64,000 bases of DNA from contig NZ_JACEHK010000017.1 of the NCBI RefSeq assembly GCF_025377685.1, positions 62,001 through 126,000 of the forward strand, in the 5' to 3' direction. Positions 23,934 to 31,847 of the stretch are shown here, piece by piece. Every line of letters begins with the position of its first letter. The first letter of the stretch is position 1. The DNA comes from Anaerobacillus sp. CMMVII. GTDB lineage: Bacteria; Bacillota; Bacilli; Bacillales; Anaerobacillaceae. The notes beneath the pieces were generated by a model, which was not told the origin of the DNA, made no database searches, and worked only from the letters and a program-made list of their open reading frames with translations. Position numbers and translations under genes: made by a program.

Positions 23934-24884
23934 GTGGGCAAGGGTGTTATTTGCTTAGGTGAAGCGTTAATTGATTTTATTCCGATGGATAGTACGAATT
24001 TGAATTACATAAAGAGTCCAGGTGGCGCTCCGGCAAATGTTGCGGTAGGGTTAGCTAGGTTAGGAATTAATACAACGTTTCTAGGTAAAGTTGGTGACGA
24101 TGTTTTAGGCCATTTTTTACGAGATGTCCTTAAGAGAGAAGGGGTTTGGACCGACCAGCTATTCTTTTCTAAGGAAGTTCGGACTGGGGTTGTCTTCGTT
24201 ACATTAGCTCATAACGGTGAACGTAACTTTGATTTTTATATTAATCCAAGTGCAGACCGTTTTTTAGAGGAAAGCGATATTAATGAAAATGTTTTTAAGA
24301 TGAGTAAAATTCTTCATTATGGATCGATTAGCTTAATCAGTGAGCCATCGAGATCAGCAACAATTAAAGCGGTTAAGGTCGCTAAGGAAAATGGTTTAAT
24401 CGTATCTTATGATCCTAACTTACGCCTTGGGCTATGGGGAAGTGCTGAACAGGCTCGAGAAATGATTGTTTCAATGCTAGGTGAAGTTGATGTTTTAAAG
24501 ATCTCTGAGGAAGAATTAGAATTTATAACTGGTGAAACAGAGATTGACCAGGGAATTGCTGCATTAGCTCAATACAACATTCCACTTGTATTCATTACGT
24601 TAGGTGCAGAGGGAAGCTATGTTTTTGTAAACGGTGAAAAGGCTCATGTTGAAGCGATGAAAGTAGACGCTGTTGATACGACTGGTGCTGGAGATGCCTT
24701 TGTTTCGGGTATTTTATATAAGCTGCAAAAGCGCGGCAAAGGGATTATGAATTTATCTTTAGAAGAAGCGAAGGAAATTGCCGAGTTTGCCAGTGTCTCC
24801 GGTGGCCTAGCTGCCTCAACCAAAGGTGCAATGACCGCCCTCCCAACAATCAGACAAGTGAAGGATATACTAGAAGCTAAGTAG
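23934..24884 (+). CDS. PfkB-family sugar kinase, fructokinase-like
   Basis: Phosphorylates a sugar with ATP. Motifs: the N-terminal GEALIDFIP and PGGAPANVAVGLARLG (about 31-46), and the C-terminal DTTGAGDAF (about 248-256) with the catalytic aspartate. Overall pattern best fits fructokinase, though ribokinase-like or 2-keto-3-deoxygluconate kinase activity cannot be ruled out. Start is GTG at 23934 after AAAGGAGG. Probably linked in function to pgmB upstream. A palindromic repeat lies just after its stop. Confidence 0.85.
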   Translation: MGKGVICLGEALIDFIPMDSTNLNYIKSPGGAPANVAVGLARLGINTTFLGKVGDDVLGHFLRDVLKREGVWTDQLFFSKEVRTGVVFVTLAHNGERNFDFYINPSADRFLEESDINENVFKMSKILHYGSISLISEPSRSATIKAVKVAKENGLIVSYDPNLRLGLWGSAEQAREMIVSMLGEVDVLKISEEELEFITGETEIDQGIAALAQYNIPLVFITLGAEGSYVFVNGEKAHVEAMKVDAVDTTGAGDAFVSGILYKLQKRGKGIMNLSLEEAKEIAEFASVSGGLAASTKGAMTALPTIRQVKDILEAK

Positions 24885-24898
24885 AGGCAATGAATTTA

Positions 24899-24955
24899 AG
24901 TGTAGAGTTAAGGTTTAAAAGGCCTCGAAGCCCTCACAACTCAAAACTCTACACT
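24899..24955. repeat. Heptamer-arm palindrome, copy A
   Basis: AGTGTAGAGTT at 24899-24909 and its exact complement AACTCTACACT at 24945-24955 surround a centre with GGCCTCGAAGCCC. It is one of five such elements in the window (others near 50713, 52796, 56238, 58780). It lies between the sugar kinase gene and a small convergent gene and could act as terminator for both. Confidence 0.75.
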
Positions 24956-24967
24956 CAAAACTGCACC

Positions 24968-25108
24968 TTAGTCTCTCACATCATACTTACCATCAATTTC
25001 CTTGGCCCATTGCAGATCCTCGTCAGTTGTGGCAATGTCTTTCTTTGGTGTTTGCGGCAAACTATTTTTGTTTCTGTCACGTGTTTTTTGTTTACGAGCA
25101 CGTCCCAT
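24968..25108 (-). CDS. Small basic protein resembling the YfhD family, 46 residues
   Basis: Starts with ATG at 25108, preceded by AGAAAGGAG at a normal distance, and ends at TAA (24968-24970). The product begins MGRARKQKTRDRNKNSLPQT and then becomes acidic (TTDEDLQWAKEIDGKYDVRD). The GR...(K)NKxxLPQTPK pattern recalls the short YfhD-type proteins of Bacillus, some of which are linked to spores; this is from memory and not confirmed. No signal or membrane segment. Confidence 0.65.
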   Translation of the reverse strand: MGRARKQKTRDRNKNSLPQTPKKDIATTDEDLQWAKEIDGKYDVRD

Positions 25109-25217
25109 TTGTATCAGCTCCTTTCTAATTTCTATTTTCTGCGGAGAGTAGCAGGGATATGTAACGAAAAATTATTGGGAGGATGTATATTTCTCGCATT
25201 TTTTTCTGAAAATAGGT

Positions 25218-25246
25218 TTGACGACACTTGTAAGATTTGGTATGAT
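25218..25246 (+). promoter_or_regulatory. glyS promoter
   Basis: TTGACG (25218-25223) and TATGAT (25241-25246) with 17 bases between. Transcription would start near 25253 and run through a structured element and the T-box. Confidence 0.75.
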
Positions 25247-25276
25247 AAACAACAATAAAATTTAATAATAGATGTT

Positions 25277-25412
25277 CAAAAAGGAGGACGACAAGAGGTA
25301 AAAAGATCGAGGAAGCGTAGTTCTGAGAAACGGAGCGTATAGAGACAATACGTGAGTATCGGAAGAACAAGCTGACGAAGAGATTTGCCGCCTATTGTTT
25401 CCGGACTTTTTG
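25277..25412 (+). ncRNA. Unidentified closed RNA structure between glyS promoter and T-box
   Basis: CAAAAAG (25277-25283) pairs with CTTTTTG (25406-25412), then ACAAGAGG (25291-25298) with CCTATTGT (25391-25398, one mismatch). Inside, AGC plus GTTCT (25314-25324) pair with AGAAC plus GCT (25364-25373), capped by a CGTAT/ATACG hairpin (25336-25352). This is a self-contained fold of about 136 bases that is not part of the T-box. I do not recognise it as a named riboswitch. It could be a second regulatory domain or a dispersed repeat that landed in the leader. Confidence 0.55.
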
Positions 25413-25424
25413 TACTTACTATAT

Positions 25425-25628
25425 AGAACTGTGAAGGACGAATAGTAGTTAAATTAAGCTTCCCAAGCGAGCTAGGGCCGGTGAGAGCCTAGCGAAGACA
25501 TTTAACGAAACGGCAGTCTGGAGTTTTTACGATAAAGTGGGTATATGATCCTGTATACCAACTAGGGTGGAACCGCGGGAGATAACTCTCGTCCCTAGGC
25601 TAGAAAAGCCTAGAGACGGGAGTTTTTT
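25425..25628 (+). promoter_or_regulatory. T-box leader, glycine specifier
   Basis: The invariant T-box core AGGGTGGAACCGCG is at 25564-25577. Stem I starts near GAAGGACGAATAGTAG; GTTAAAT pairs with ATTTAAC (25500s), and the specifier loop reads GAAACGGCAGTC, placing the Gly codon GGC at 25512-25514. A terminator follows at 25584-25628: AACTC..CTAGGCT pairs with AGCCTAG..GAGTT and ends in six T's. Uncharged tRNA-Gly should block the terminator and turn on glyS. Confidence 0.88.
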
Positions 25629-25638
25629 GTATTTATTT

Positions 25639-25794
25639 GGTGTCAGACACCGCTCGTGGACAAAATCGTTGCGTTTTCCACGCTAGGTGGACGATAACTA
25701 ACTGTCGTTGAAACGGCTTTTCAAATAATTTATAAGAGGTGTTTACCTCAGGTGGAAAAACAGAGTAATTTGTCCATCTGGGGTGTCAGACACC
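25639..25794. repeat. Two GGTGTCAGACACC palindromes inserted between T-box and glyS
   Basis: Perfect 13-base palindromes at 25639-25651 and 25782-25794 bracket about 130 bases containing a GTGGAC/TCCAC hairpin. A GGTGTCTGACACC copy with the same GTGGAC hairpin occurs at 52922-52966. The setting suggests a REP-like element inserted downstream of the attenuator; it lengthens the glyS leader by about 150 bases. Confidence 0.65.
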
Positions 25795-25833
25795 AAAAAA
25801 GGACACCAAAAAAATCTATAAGGAGTGACTAAA

Positions 25834-27219
25834 ATGTCAAATGTAACTATGGATCAAATCGTATCGCATGCGAAGCACCGTGGGTTTATCTTTCCTGGCT
25901 CTGAAATTTATGGAGGTCTAGCAAACACGTGGGACTACGGTCCACTAGGTGTGGAGCTGAAAAACAATGTAAAAAAGGCTTGGTGGCAAAAGTTTGTTCA
26001 GGAGTCACCTTACAATGTCGGACTTGATGCTGCAATCTTAATGAATCCTCGTACATGGGAAGCTTCTGGTCATATTGGTAACTTTAATGACCCAATGATC
26101 GACTGCAAAAAGTGTAAAGCAAGACATCGTGCAGATAAAATTATTGAAAATGCGTTAGATGCAAAAGGAATTGAAATGGTTGTTGATGGTCTTTCGTTTG
26201 AAAAGATGGAAGAGCTAATTCAAGAGCACAACATCGTTTGTCCTGATTGTGGGGCGATGGATTACACATCAATTCGTCAGTTCAACTTAATGTTTAAAAC
26301 CTTCCAAGGGGTTACTGAAACAAGCACAAATGAAATCTTCCTTCGTCCAGAAACAGCACAAGGAATCTTCGTTAACTTTAAAAATGTTCAAAGAACAATG
26401 CGTAAAAAATTACCGTTTGGTATTTGCCAAATCGGTAAGAGCTTCCGTAACGAAATCACTCCAGGGAACTTCACGTTCCGTACTCGTGAATTCGAACAAA
26501 TGGAGCTTGAATTCTTCTGTAAGCCTGGTGAAGAATTAAAATGGTTTGATTTCTGGAAAGACTCAGCCGACAAATGGTTAACTGGTCTTGGATTAACGAA
26601 GGAAAACGTTCGTATGCGTGATCACGCTGATGATGAGTTATCTCACTACAGTAACGCGACGACTGATTTTGAATATAAATTCCCATTCGGTTGGGGCGAG
26701 TTGTGGGGTGTTGCATCACGTACGAATTTCGACTTGAAGCAACATATGGAGTTTTCTGGTGAAGACTTCAACTATCATGATCAAGAAACGAATGAGCGTT
26801 TCATTCCTTATTGTATCGAACCATCATTAGGTGCTGACCGTGTGACATTAGCGTTCCTAATCGACGCCTATAAAGAAGAACAATTAGAAGACGGCACAAG
26901 CCGTACAGTCATGCAGTTGCACCCAGCTTTAGCACCTTTTAAAGCTGCAGTCTTACCTTTATCAAAAAAATTATCTGATGGAGCACAAGCGGTATTTGCT
27001 GATCTTGCGAAGAGTTTCATGGTAGATTATGATGAAGCTGGTTCAATCGGGAAACGGTACCGTCGCCATGATGAAATCGGTACACCATTCTGTATCACTT
27101 ATGACTTCGACTCTCAAGAAGATAACATGGTAACAGTTCGTGACCGCGACACAATGGAGCAAACACGCGTCGCAATTGCTGACCTAAAGAGCTTCTTAGA
27201 AGCTAAAATGCAGTTTTAA
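25834..27219 (+). CDS. glyS: Glycyl-tRNA synthetase, single-chain class II type
   Basis: Attaches glycine to tRNA-Gly. The 461-residue protein is the homodimeric (eukaryote/archaea-like) form, also used by Staphylococcus and B. cereus, rather than the two-gene alpha/beta form of B. subtilis. Visible features: [18 protein letters not shown] near the N-terminus, a Cys-rich insert (CKKCKARH and CPDCG), class II motif 2 around [18 protein letters not shown], and motif 3 [10 protein letters not shown]. Start ATG at 25834 follows AAGGAG; a GTG at 25825 overlaps the ribosome binding site. Controlled by the T-box upstream. Confidence 0.95.
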   Translation: MSNVTMDQIVSHAKHRGFIFPGSEIYGGLANTWDYGPLGVELKNNVKKAWWQKFVQESPYNVGLDAAILMNPRTWEASGHIGNFNDPMIDCKKCKARHRADKIIENALDAKGIEMVVDGLSFEKMEELIQEHNIVCPDCGAMDYTSIRQFNLMFKTFQGVTETSTNEIFLRPETAQGIFVNFKNVQRTMRKKLPFGICQIGKSFRNEITPGNFTFRTREFEQMELEFFCKPGEELKWFDFWKDSADKWLTGLGLTKENVRMRDHADDELSHYSNATTDFEYKFPFGWGELWGVASRTNFDLKQHMEFSGEDFNYHDQETNERFIPYCIEPSLGADRVTLAFLIDAYKEEQLEDGTSRTVMQLHPALAPFKAAVLPLSKKLSDGAQAVFADLAKSFMVDYDEAGSIGKRYRRHDEIGTPFCITYDFDSQEDNMVTVRDRDTMEQTRVAIADLKSFLEAKMQF

Positions 27220-27231
27220 TATCTGTTTGAA

Positions 27232-27264
27232 AACCAAGCTTAGAATAACTGAGCTTGGTTTTTT
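27232..27264 (+). terminator. Terminator after glyS
   Basis: AACCAAGCT (27232-27240) pairs with AGCTTGGTT (27252-27260), followed by T's. Confidence 0.85.
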
Positions 27265-27320
27265 ATTTTTTAGAATCAAAACCATTCACAAACATGTCGA
27301 TTTGTATATAGTAAATGTCA

Positions 27321-27349
27321 TTGTAGCTTTTATTCTATTAAAATATAAT
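27321..27349 (+). promoter_or_regulatory. Promoter of the chemoreceptor gene
   Basis: TTGTAG (27321-27326) and TATAAT (27344-27349) with a 17-base spacer, 45 bases before the ATG. Confidence 0.65.
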
Positions 27350-27393
27350 ATACTAGATAAACTACTCAGTCAGCATAAGAAAGCGGTGTAAGA

Positions 27394-29403
27394 ATGAAGA
27401 GTATCAAAACAAAATTAGTAGTCTTTTTTTCAGTAGTAATCTTTATTGCATCAAGTTTGTTAGGTTTTTTTATTTTAAATAATGCAAGCAAATTAATCGT
27501 TGCTGAAGCAGAGTCGGGGTTACAATCAGTCGTACAGGAAGGAGCACGACTCACCGAAAGTCGAATTGATAATCGATTTACCTACTTAGAAGGGTTGGCA
27601 AATATTGACGCGCTTAGTGACCCGAATGAAGATATCATGACAAAAATGTCGATCCTACTTCAAAAGGTCGAAGATAGCGGCTACATAAGGCTCGGTGTTG
27701 CTGACTTAAACGGGAACCTTTATTTATCAGATAGCTATGGAATAAATAAGCAAATCGTCGATATTAGCGAGAGAGCCTATTACCAGCAGTCGCTTAAAGG
27801 TGAACGACAAATGATGCCGCCTTCCCTGAGTGTAAATTCCGACGATAACGGCGGTATGGTCATGGTGAGTTCAATTCCACTTTATAATAATAGTAGAATT
27901 ATTGGCGTCTTAGTTGGCGTTGGGAGTGCCGATTTTATTAATAGTATTGTTGATGACATGAGTTATGGTAAAAATGGCTATGCGTACATCATTGATGGTA
28001 ATGGAACCGTGATTGCTCATCCAAATCGAGACATGGTGACTGATCAATTTAACCCAATTGGTGCACAAGACGAGACCAAATCTGTTGGTGAATTATTTAC
28101 AAAAATACTTGAGGAAAAAAGCGGTGTAAATGATTACTACTATAACGGTAACCACTTATATGCCGGATATGCGCCTATCGAAAATACCAATTGGACACTA
28201 GTTATTACAGCATTTGAATCTGAAGTGCTAGATGCACTACCTGGTCTGTCAGTTAAAGTTTTACTAATTACGCTAATTGTTTTAGTAATTAGCATTATCC
28301 TTACCTATATAATTGGCACTACTATTGCAAATCCAATTATTAACGTAATCAAACATTCTGAAAAAATAGCTAAGTTAGACTTAACCGAGGATGTACCAGA
28401 AAAGCTTCTTAGTAAAAAAGACGAAGTTGGAGAGTTATCTTTAGCATTGCAGACGATTACTGATAATTTAAGAGCTACTATCATTGAGATTACGAAATCT
28501 GCTGAGCACGTCTCAGCTTCTTCAGAGGAGCTAACTGCTACCTCACAGCAGTCAGCAAGTGCTGCAGAGGAAGTTGCGAGAACAGTGGCGGAAATTGCTA
28601 GTGGCGCATCAAGCCAAGCCCAAAGTACTGAAGAAGGCTCTGAAAAGGCTATCCAGTTAGGGGAAACGGTAGAGAAAGATCAGGCTTATTTACGAGAGTT
28701 AAATGAAGCATCTGAAAAAGTAAATATCGTTGTTGAAGCCGGCTTAGCTGAAATAGAGAATCTATTAAAAATCTCATTAGAGAGCAGCAAATCTACAAAA
28801 GAAGTTGAAGCAGGTATTATTAAGACCAATGCAAGTGCGCAAAAAATTGGCGAAGCAAGTAGTGTTATTGCGACGATTGCTGATCAAACAAACTTATTGG
28901 CTTTAAACGCAGCAATTGAAGCAGCACGAGCTGGTGAAGCTGGAAAAGGTTTTTCAGTCGTAGCTGATGAAATTCGAAAACTTGCTGAACAATCGACGAA
29001 CTCTACGAAAATAATTGATGAAGTCGTTCGCGAGCTACAAGGAAATGCAAAAGCAGCAGTAGAAGTGATGGCTCACGTCTCTACAATTCTAATTGATCAA
29101 GAAGTAAGTGTGAAAGAAAGTAAGAAAAAATATGAAACGATCGCTATCGCTATGAAAGAATCTGAAGCTGCGGTTGAAAGACTAAATGTTTCAGGCGAAG
29201 AAATGGAAAAAATGAAGGATGCGATTATCGATACCCTTCAATCCCTTTCCGCTATCGCGGAAGAAAATTCTGCCTCAACGGAAGAGGTTTCTGCAACCAT
29301 GGAACAGCAAACAGCAGCAGTTGAGGACATTTCACGAGCTAGTGAAGATTTATCAAATCTTGCCCAGGAACTACAAGCGGTAGTAACGAAGTTTAAGGTG
29401 TAA
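27394..29403 (+). CDS. Methyl-accepting chemotaxis protein with dCache sensor
   Basis: Membrane chemoreceptor signalling to CheA. Order: membrane helix at about 8-28, extracellular double-Cache domain about 35-270 (with [13 protein letters not shown] and [14 protein letters not shown]), second membrane helix about 286-308, HAMP about 310-362, and the coiled-coil signalling domain. Its highly conserved hairpin tip reads [18 protein letters not shown] followed by [15 protein letters not shown] at about 498-530. The dCache fold often binds amino acids or other small molecules; the ligand is unknown. No CheR-binding pentapeptide is seen at the C-terminus. Single-gene unit with its own promoter and a terminator. 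Confidence 0.93.
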   Translation: MKSIKTKLVVFFSVVIFIASSLLGFFILNNASKLIVAEAESGLQSVVQEGARLTESRIDNRFTYLEGLANIDALSDPNEDIMTKMSILLQKVEDSGYIRLGVADLNGNLYLSDSYGINKQIVDISERAYYQQSLKGERQMMPPSLSVNSDDNGGMVMVSSIPLYNNSRIIGVLVGVGSADFINSIVDDMSYGKNGYAYIIDGNGTVIAHPNRDMVTDQFNPIGAQDETKSVGELFTKILEEKSGVNDYYYNGNHLYAGYAPIENTNWTLVITAFESEVLDALPGLSVKVLLITLIVLVISIILTYIIGTTIANPIINVIKHSEKIAKLDLTEDVPEKLLSKKDEVGELSLALQTITDNLRATIIEITKSAEHVSASSEELTATSQQSASAAEEVARTVAEIASGASSQAQSTEEGSEKAIQLGETVEKDQAYLRELNEASEKVNIVVEAGLAEIENLLKISLESSKSTKEVEAGIIKTNASAQKIGEASSVIATIADQTNLLALNAAIEAARAGEAGKGFSVVADEIRKLAEQSTNSTKIIDEVVRELQGNAKAAVEVMAHVSTILIDQEVSVKESKKKYETIAIAMKESEAAVERLNVSGEEMEKMKDAIIDTLQSLSAIAEENSASTEEVSATMEQQTAAVEDISRASEDLSNLAQELQAVVTKFKV

Positions 29404-29409
29404 AAAAAG

Positions 29410-29442
29410 TGCCAGTTAGCTCATATTGAGACTGACTGGCAT
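29410..29442. terminator. Hairpin between convergent mcp and nudix genes
   Basis: GCCAGTTAG and CTGACTGGC arms (with one G-U pair) and flanking A- and T-rich runs allow use in both directions. Confidence 0.7.
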
Positions 29443-29447
29443 TTTCT

Positions 29448-29840
29448 TTATGAAAAATCCCGGAGCCGTTCCACCGTCGGCACATCTGCAGGAGCCCATT
29501 CTAACTGCATTAGATCAGCACTCTTAACCCAAGCTAGTTTTTCATGCTCTAAAGGTTTAGGTTCACCCTCGATGATCTCGGCTTCGTAGGTAGCTAAATT
29601 GACTAGGATCGCTGGGTATTGGTGACTGACTTCTTCTATAAGCTTCCCTACACAAATCGTGCATCCCAACTCTTCTTGAATTTCACGAACAAGTGCATCA
29701 GCAGGATCTTCACCTTCTCTAATCTTTCCTCCAGGGAACTCCCAAAGGTTTGGCATCGACATTACCGGTGAACGCAACGCGCATAAAATTTTGCCATCTT
29801 TGTTTTTAATCACGGCGCCAACAACATTTACAGTTTTCAC
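29448..29840 (-). CDS. MutT-like Nudix hydrolase
   Basis: Hydrolyses nucleoside triphosphates or related pyrophosphates. The 130-residue protein has a complete Nudix box, GGKIREGEDPADALVREIQ followed by EELG (about 37-59), matching Gx5Ex7REUxEExGU. The N-terminal VVGAVIKNKDGKILCALRS strand is typical of the MutT/CTP pyrophosphatase group. Likely cytoplasmic and involved in sanitising oxidised or unusual nucleotides. The ATG follows a GGAGG site. It stands alone; a MITE-like element lies upstream of its start. Confidence 0.88.
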   Translation of the reverse strand: MKTVNVVGAVIKNKDGKILCALRSPVMSMPNLWEFPGGKIREGEDPADALVREIQEELGCTICVGKLIEEVSHQYPAILVNLATYEAEIIEGEPKPLEHEKLAWVKSADLMQLEWAPADVPTVERLRDFS

Positions 29841-29904
29841 TTAATCTAACCTCCAGATAACCTTTTTGTTGTCCTTCATTTTACTACTCAGTATAATAGA
29901 ATAA

Positions 29905-30066
29905 GGTTGTTTTCTCAAAAAACGTTACTTTATAAATAAGTAGTTTAGTTTTTGAACATCAAGGTGTCAGGGTGTCTTTTCTTACCTATAACCTTATGAA
30001 ATTTATGCAATTTGACCAACAATTCTGCGACGAGTAATCACAGGAACAATGTTTACGAAAAGAACC
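29905..30066. mobile_element. MITE-like element, copy 3 (diverged)
   Basis: Ends GGTTGTTTTCTCAAAAAACG (from 29905) and ATGTTTACGAAAAGAACC (to 30066) are imperfect inverted repeats of the type found at 45061-45213 and 58334-58525. The inside keeps AAATAAGTAGT seen in copy 1 and also contains GGTGTCAGGGTGTC (29963-29976), a fragment of the GGTGTC palindrome family. Lies between the nudix gene and ung. Confidence 0.5.
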
Positions 30067-30090
30067 TAATATAAAAAAGGATTCAAGCCA

Positions 30091-30759
30091 ATGAACTTAT
30101 TGAACAATGACTGGGACGAAATATTACATAAGGAATTTCAAAAATCCTATTTTCAACAATTGCAACAAGTGTTAAAAGAGGAGACGGCAACGATTTTTCC
30201 GCCTGAGCAGGACCGCTTTAATGCGCTTCGTTATACGGGGTACCGGGCGACAAAGGTCGTCATCCTAGGTCAGGATCCATACCATGGCGAGGGACAAGCG
30301 CATGGGTTGAGCTTCTCTGTAAAGCTAGGTGTGAAAATTCCTCCAAGCTTAAAAAATATATACAAGGAATTAGCAGCTGATCTAGGTTGCCCAATTCCGG
30401 ACCATGGCTGCCTAGAATCCTGGGCGAAGCAAGGGGTGCTTTTACTCAACACAGTGCTGAGCGTGCGCGAAGGCTTACCGAACTCACATAAAGGTCTTGG
30501 GTGGGAAACATTTACTGACCAAGTGATTAGCTGCTTGAATGAACGAGAAGAGCCTCTCGTTTTTATCCTCTGGGGCAAGCACGCGGCAAAGAAACGGGAG
30601 CTGGTCAACAAACCGCATCATTTAATTATCGAATCGCCTCATCCGAGCCCGTTTTCGGCTAATCGCGGTTTCTTTGGCAGTCACCCGTTTTCTCGTGCAA
30701 ACCAATTTTTACAAGCGCAAGAAATACCAGTTATTGACTGGTGCATTCCGACACGTTAA
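30091..30759 (+). CDS. ung: Uracil-DNA glycosylase
   Basis: Removes uracil from DNA to start base-excision repair. Family 1 motifs are intact: GQDPYHGEGQAHGLSFSV (about 63-80; catalytic Asp in QDPYH) and the DNA-binding loop HPSPFSANRGFFGSHPFS (about 187-204). Length 222 fits. It starts the region that follows B. subtilis order (ung, then ywdI, ywdK, gerQ). An AAAGGAT site precedes the ATG. The ykwC-like gene follows 26 bp later, so they may share a transcript. Confidence 0.95.
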   Translation: MNLLNNDWDEILHKEFQKSYFQQLQQVLKEETATIFPPEQDRFNALRYTGYRATKVVILGQDPYHGEGQAHGLSFSVKLGVKIPPSLKNIYKELAADLGCPIPDHGCLESWAKQGVLLLNTVLSVREGLPNSHKGLGWETFTDQVISCLNEREEPLVFILWGKHAAKKRELVNKPHHLIIESPHPSPFSANRGFFGSHPFSRANQFLQAQEIPVIDWCIPTR

Positions 30760-30785
30760 CATAAAGGTCAAAAGGGGGAGAAAAC

Positions 30786-31649
30786 ATGACAGTTATCGGA
30801 TTTATTGGAATTGGTGTGATGGGGAAAAGCATGGCGTCGCATTTACTTAAGGCTGGTTACGAAGTGATTGTGTACAACCGTACCAAGGAAAAAGCAGTAG
30901 ATGTCATTGAAGCAGGTGCTAAGTGGATGGATACTGTGAAAGAGGTTGCCCAAACGGCTGATGTGATTATTACGATTGTTGGTTATCCTCATGACGTTGA
31001 AGAGGTTTATCTGGGTGAGGAGGGCTTACTAAAACATGCAAAGCCTGGTACATACTTTATTGATATGACGACATCTAGTCCTTCTTTAGCGGCAAAAATT
31101 TATGATGAGGCGAAAAAACGTGAGATGCACGCCTTAGATGCGCCGGTTTCTGGCGGTGATATTGGAGCGAAGGAAGCACGTTTAGCGATCATGGTTGGTG
31201 GCGACGAAGCTGATTTTGAAGCAGTCTTACCGATTTTTGAAAAGATGGGTAAAAATATCATTCTTCAAGGTGGACCAGGTGCTGGTCAGCATACAAAAAT
31301 GTGTAATCAGATGGCGATCGCCACAACGATGCTTGGTGTTTGTGAAGCGATTACTTATGCTGAAAAAGCGGGGTTATCGCCTGAGCGAGTGTTAAAAACG
31401 ATTGAAACAGGTGCGGCTGGTAGCTTTTCACTTAGTGTGTTAGGTCCGAAAATGATTGCTGGTGACTTTGAACCTGGATTTTACGTGAAGCACTTTATTA
31501 AGGATATGACGATCGCTCTGAATTCTGCCCAGGAGCTTGGATTATTAACACCGGGATTGAAGCTTGCCAAGGAAATGTATGAAAAGCTTGCTGAAGCTGG
31601 TGAGGAAAACAGTGGGACCCAGGCACTGTATAAATTATATCAAAGTTAA
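30786..31649 (+). CDS. ykwC: Beta-hydroxyacid dehydrogenase (YkwC-like)
   Basis: NAD(P)-dependent dehydrogenase of the 3-hydroxyisobutyrate/6-phosphogluconate family. The Rossmann start GFIGIGVMGKSMASHL (about 5-20), substrate-binding DAPVSGGDIGAKEA (about 117-130), the catalytic lysine region GAGQHTKMCNQ (Lys about 170) and the C-terminal PGFYVKHFIKDM are all present, closely like B. subtilis YkwC. GGGGGAG precedes the ATG. The natural substrate of YkwC is not settled. Ends at a terminator. Confidence 0.88.
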   Translation: MTVIGFIGIGVMGKSMASHLLKAGYEVIVYNRTKEKAVDVIEAGAKWMDTVKEVAQTADVIITIVGYPHDVEEVYLGEEGLLKHAKPGTYFIDMTTSSPSLAAKIYDEAKKREMHALDAPVSGGDIGAKEARLAIMVGGDEADFEAVLPIFEKMGKNIILQGGPGAGQHTKMCNQMAIATTMLGVCEAITYAEKAGLSPERVLKTIETGAAGSFSLSVLGPKMIAGDFEPGFYVKHFIKDMTIALNSAQELGLLTPGLKLAKEMYEKLAEAGEENSGTQALYKLYQS

Positions 31650-31690
31650 GTGAATTTTTATGAAATCCAGTAACTAAAGATCGAGTTCTC

Positions 31691-31722
31691 ACAAGCCTTA
31701 GATATAGGGCTTGTTTTTTTTA
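31691..31722 (+). terminator. Terminator after ykwC
   Basis: ACAAGCC (31691-31697) pairs with GGCTTGT (31708-31714), followed by a long T-run. Confidence 0.85.
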
Positions 31723-31847
31723 TTTAAGAGTTCGTCACTAGTTTGTAAAAAAACAAGAGAAACATGAGAATTTTGTCGTTTTGTGCAACATTAGATTTCC
31801 TTTTTATACTATAATAGATCTAATGTATCATGGTAAGGAGTGTCCTT

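Noticed and set aside
25277-25412. A second T-box in tandem
   Set aside because: It lacks the T-box core sequence, a specifier loop and its own terminator.
30091-30759. Minus-strand 113-codon frame opposite ung
   Set aside because: Shadow of the real gene, which has complete catalytic motifs.
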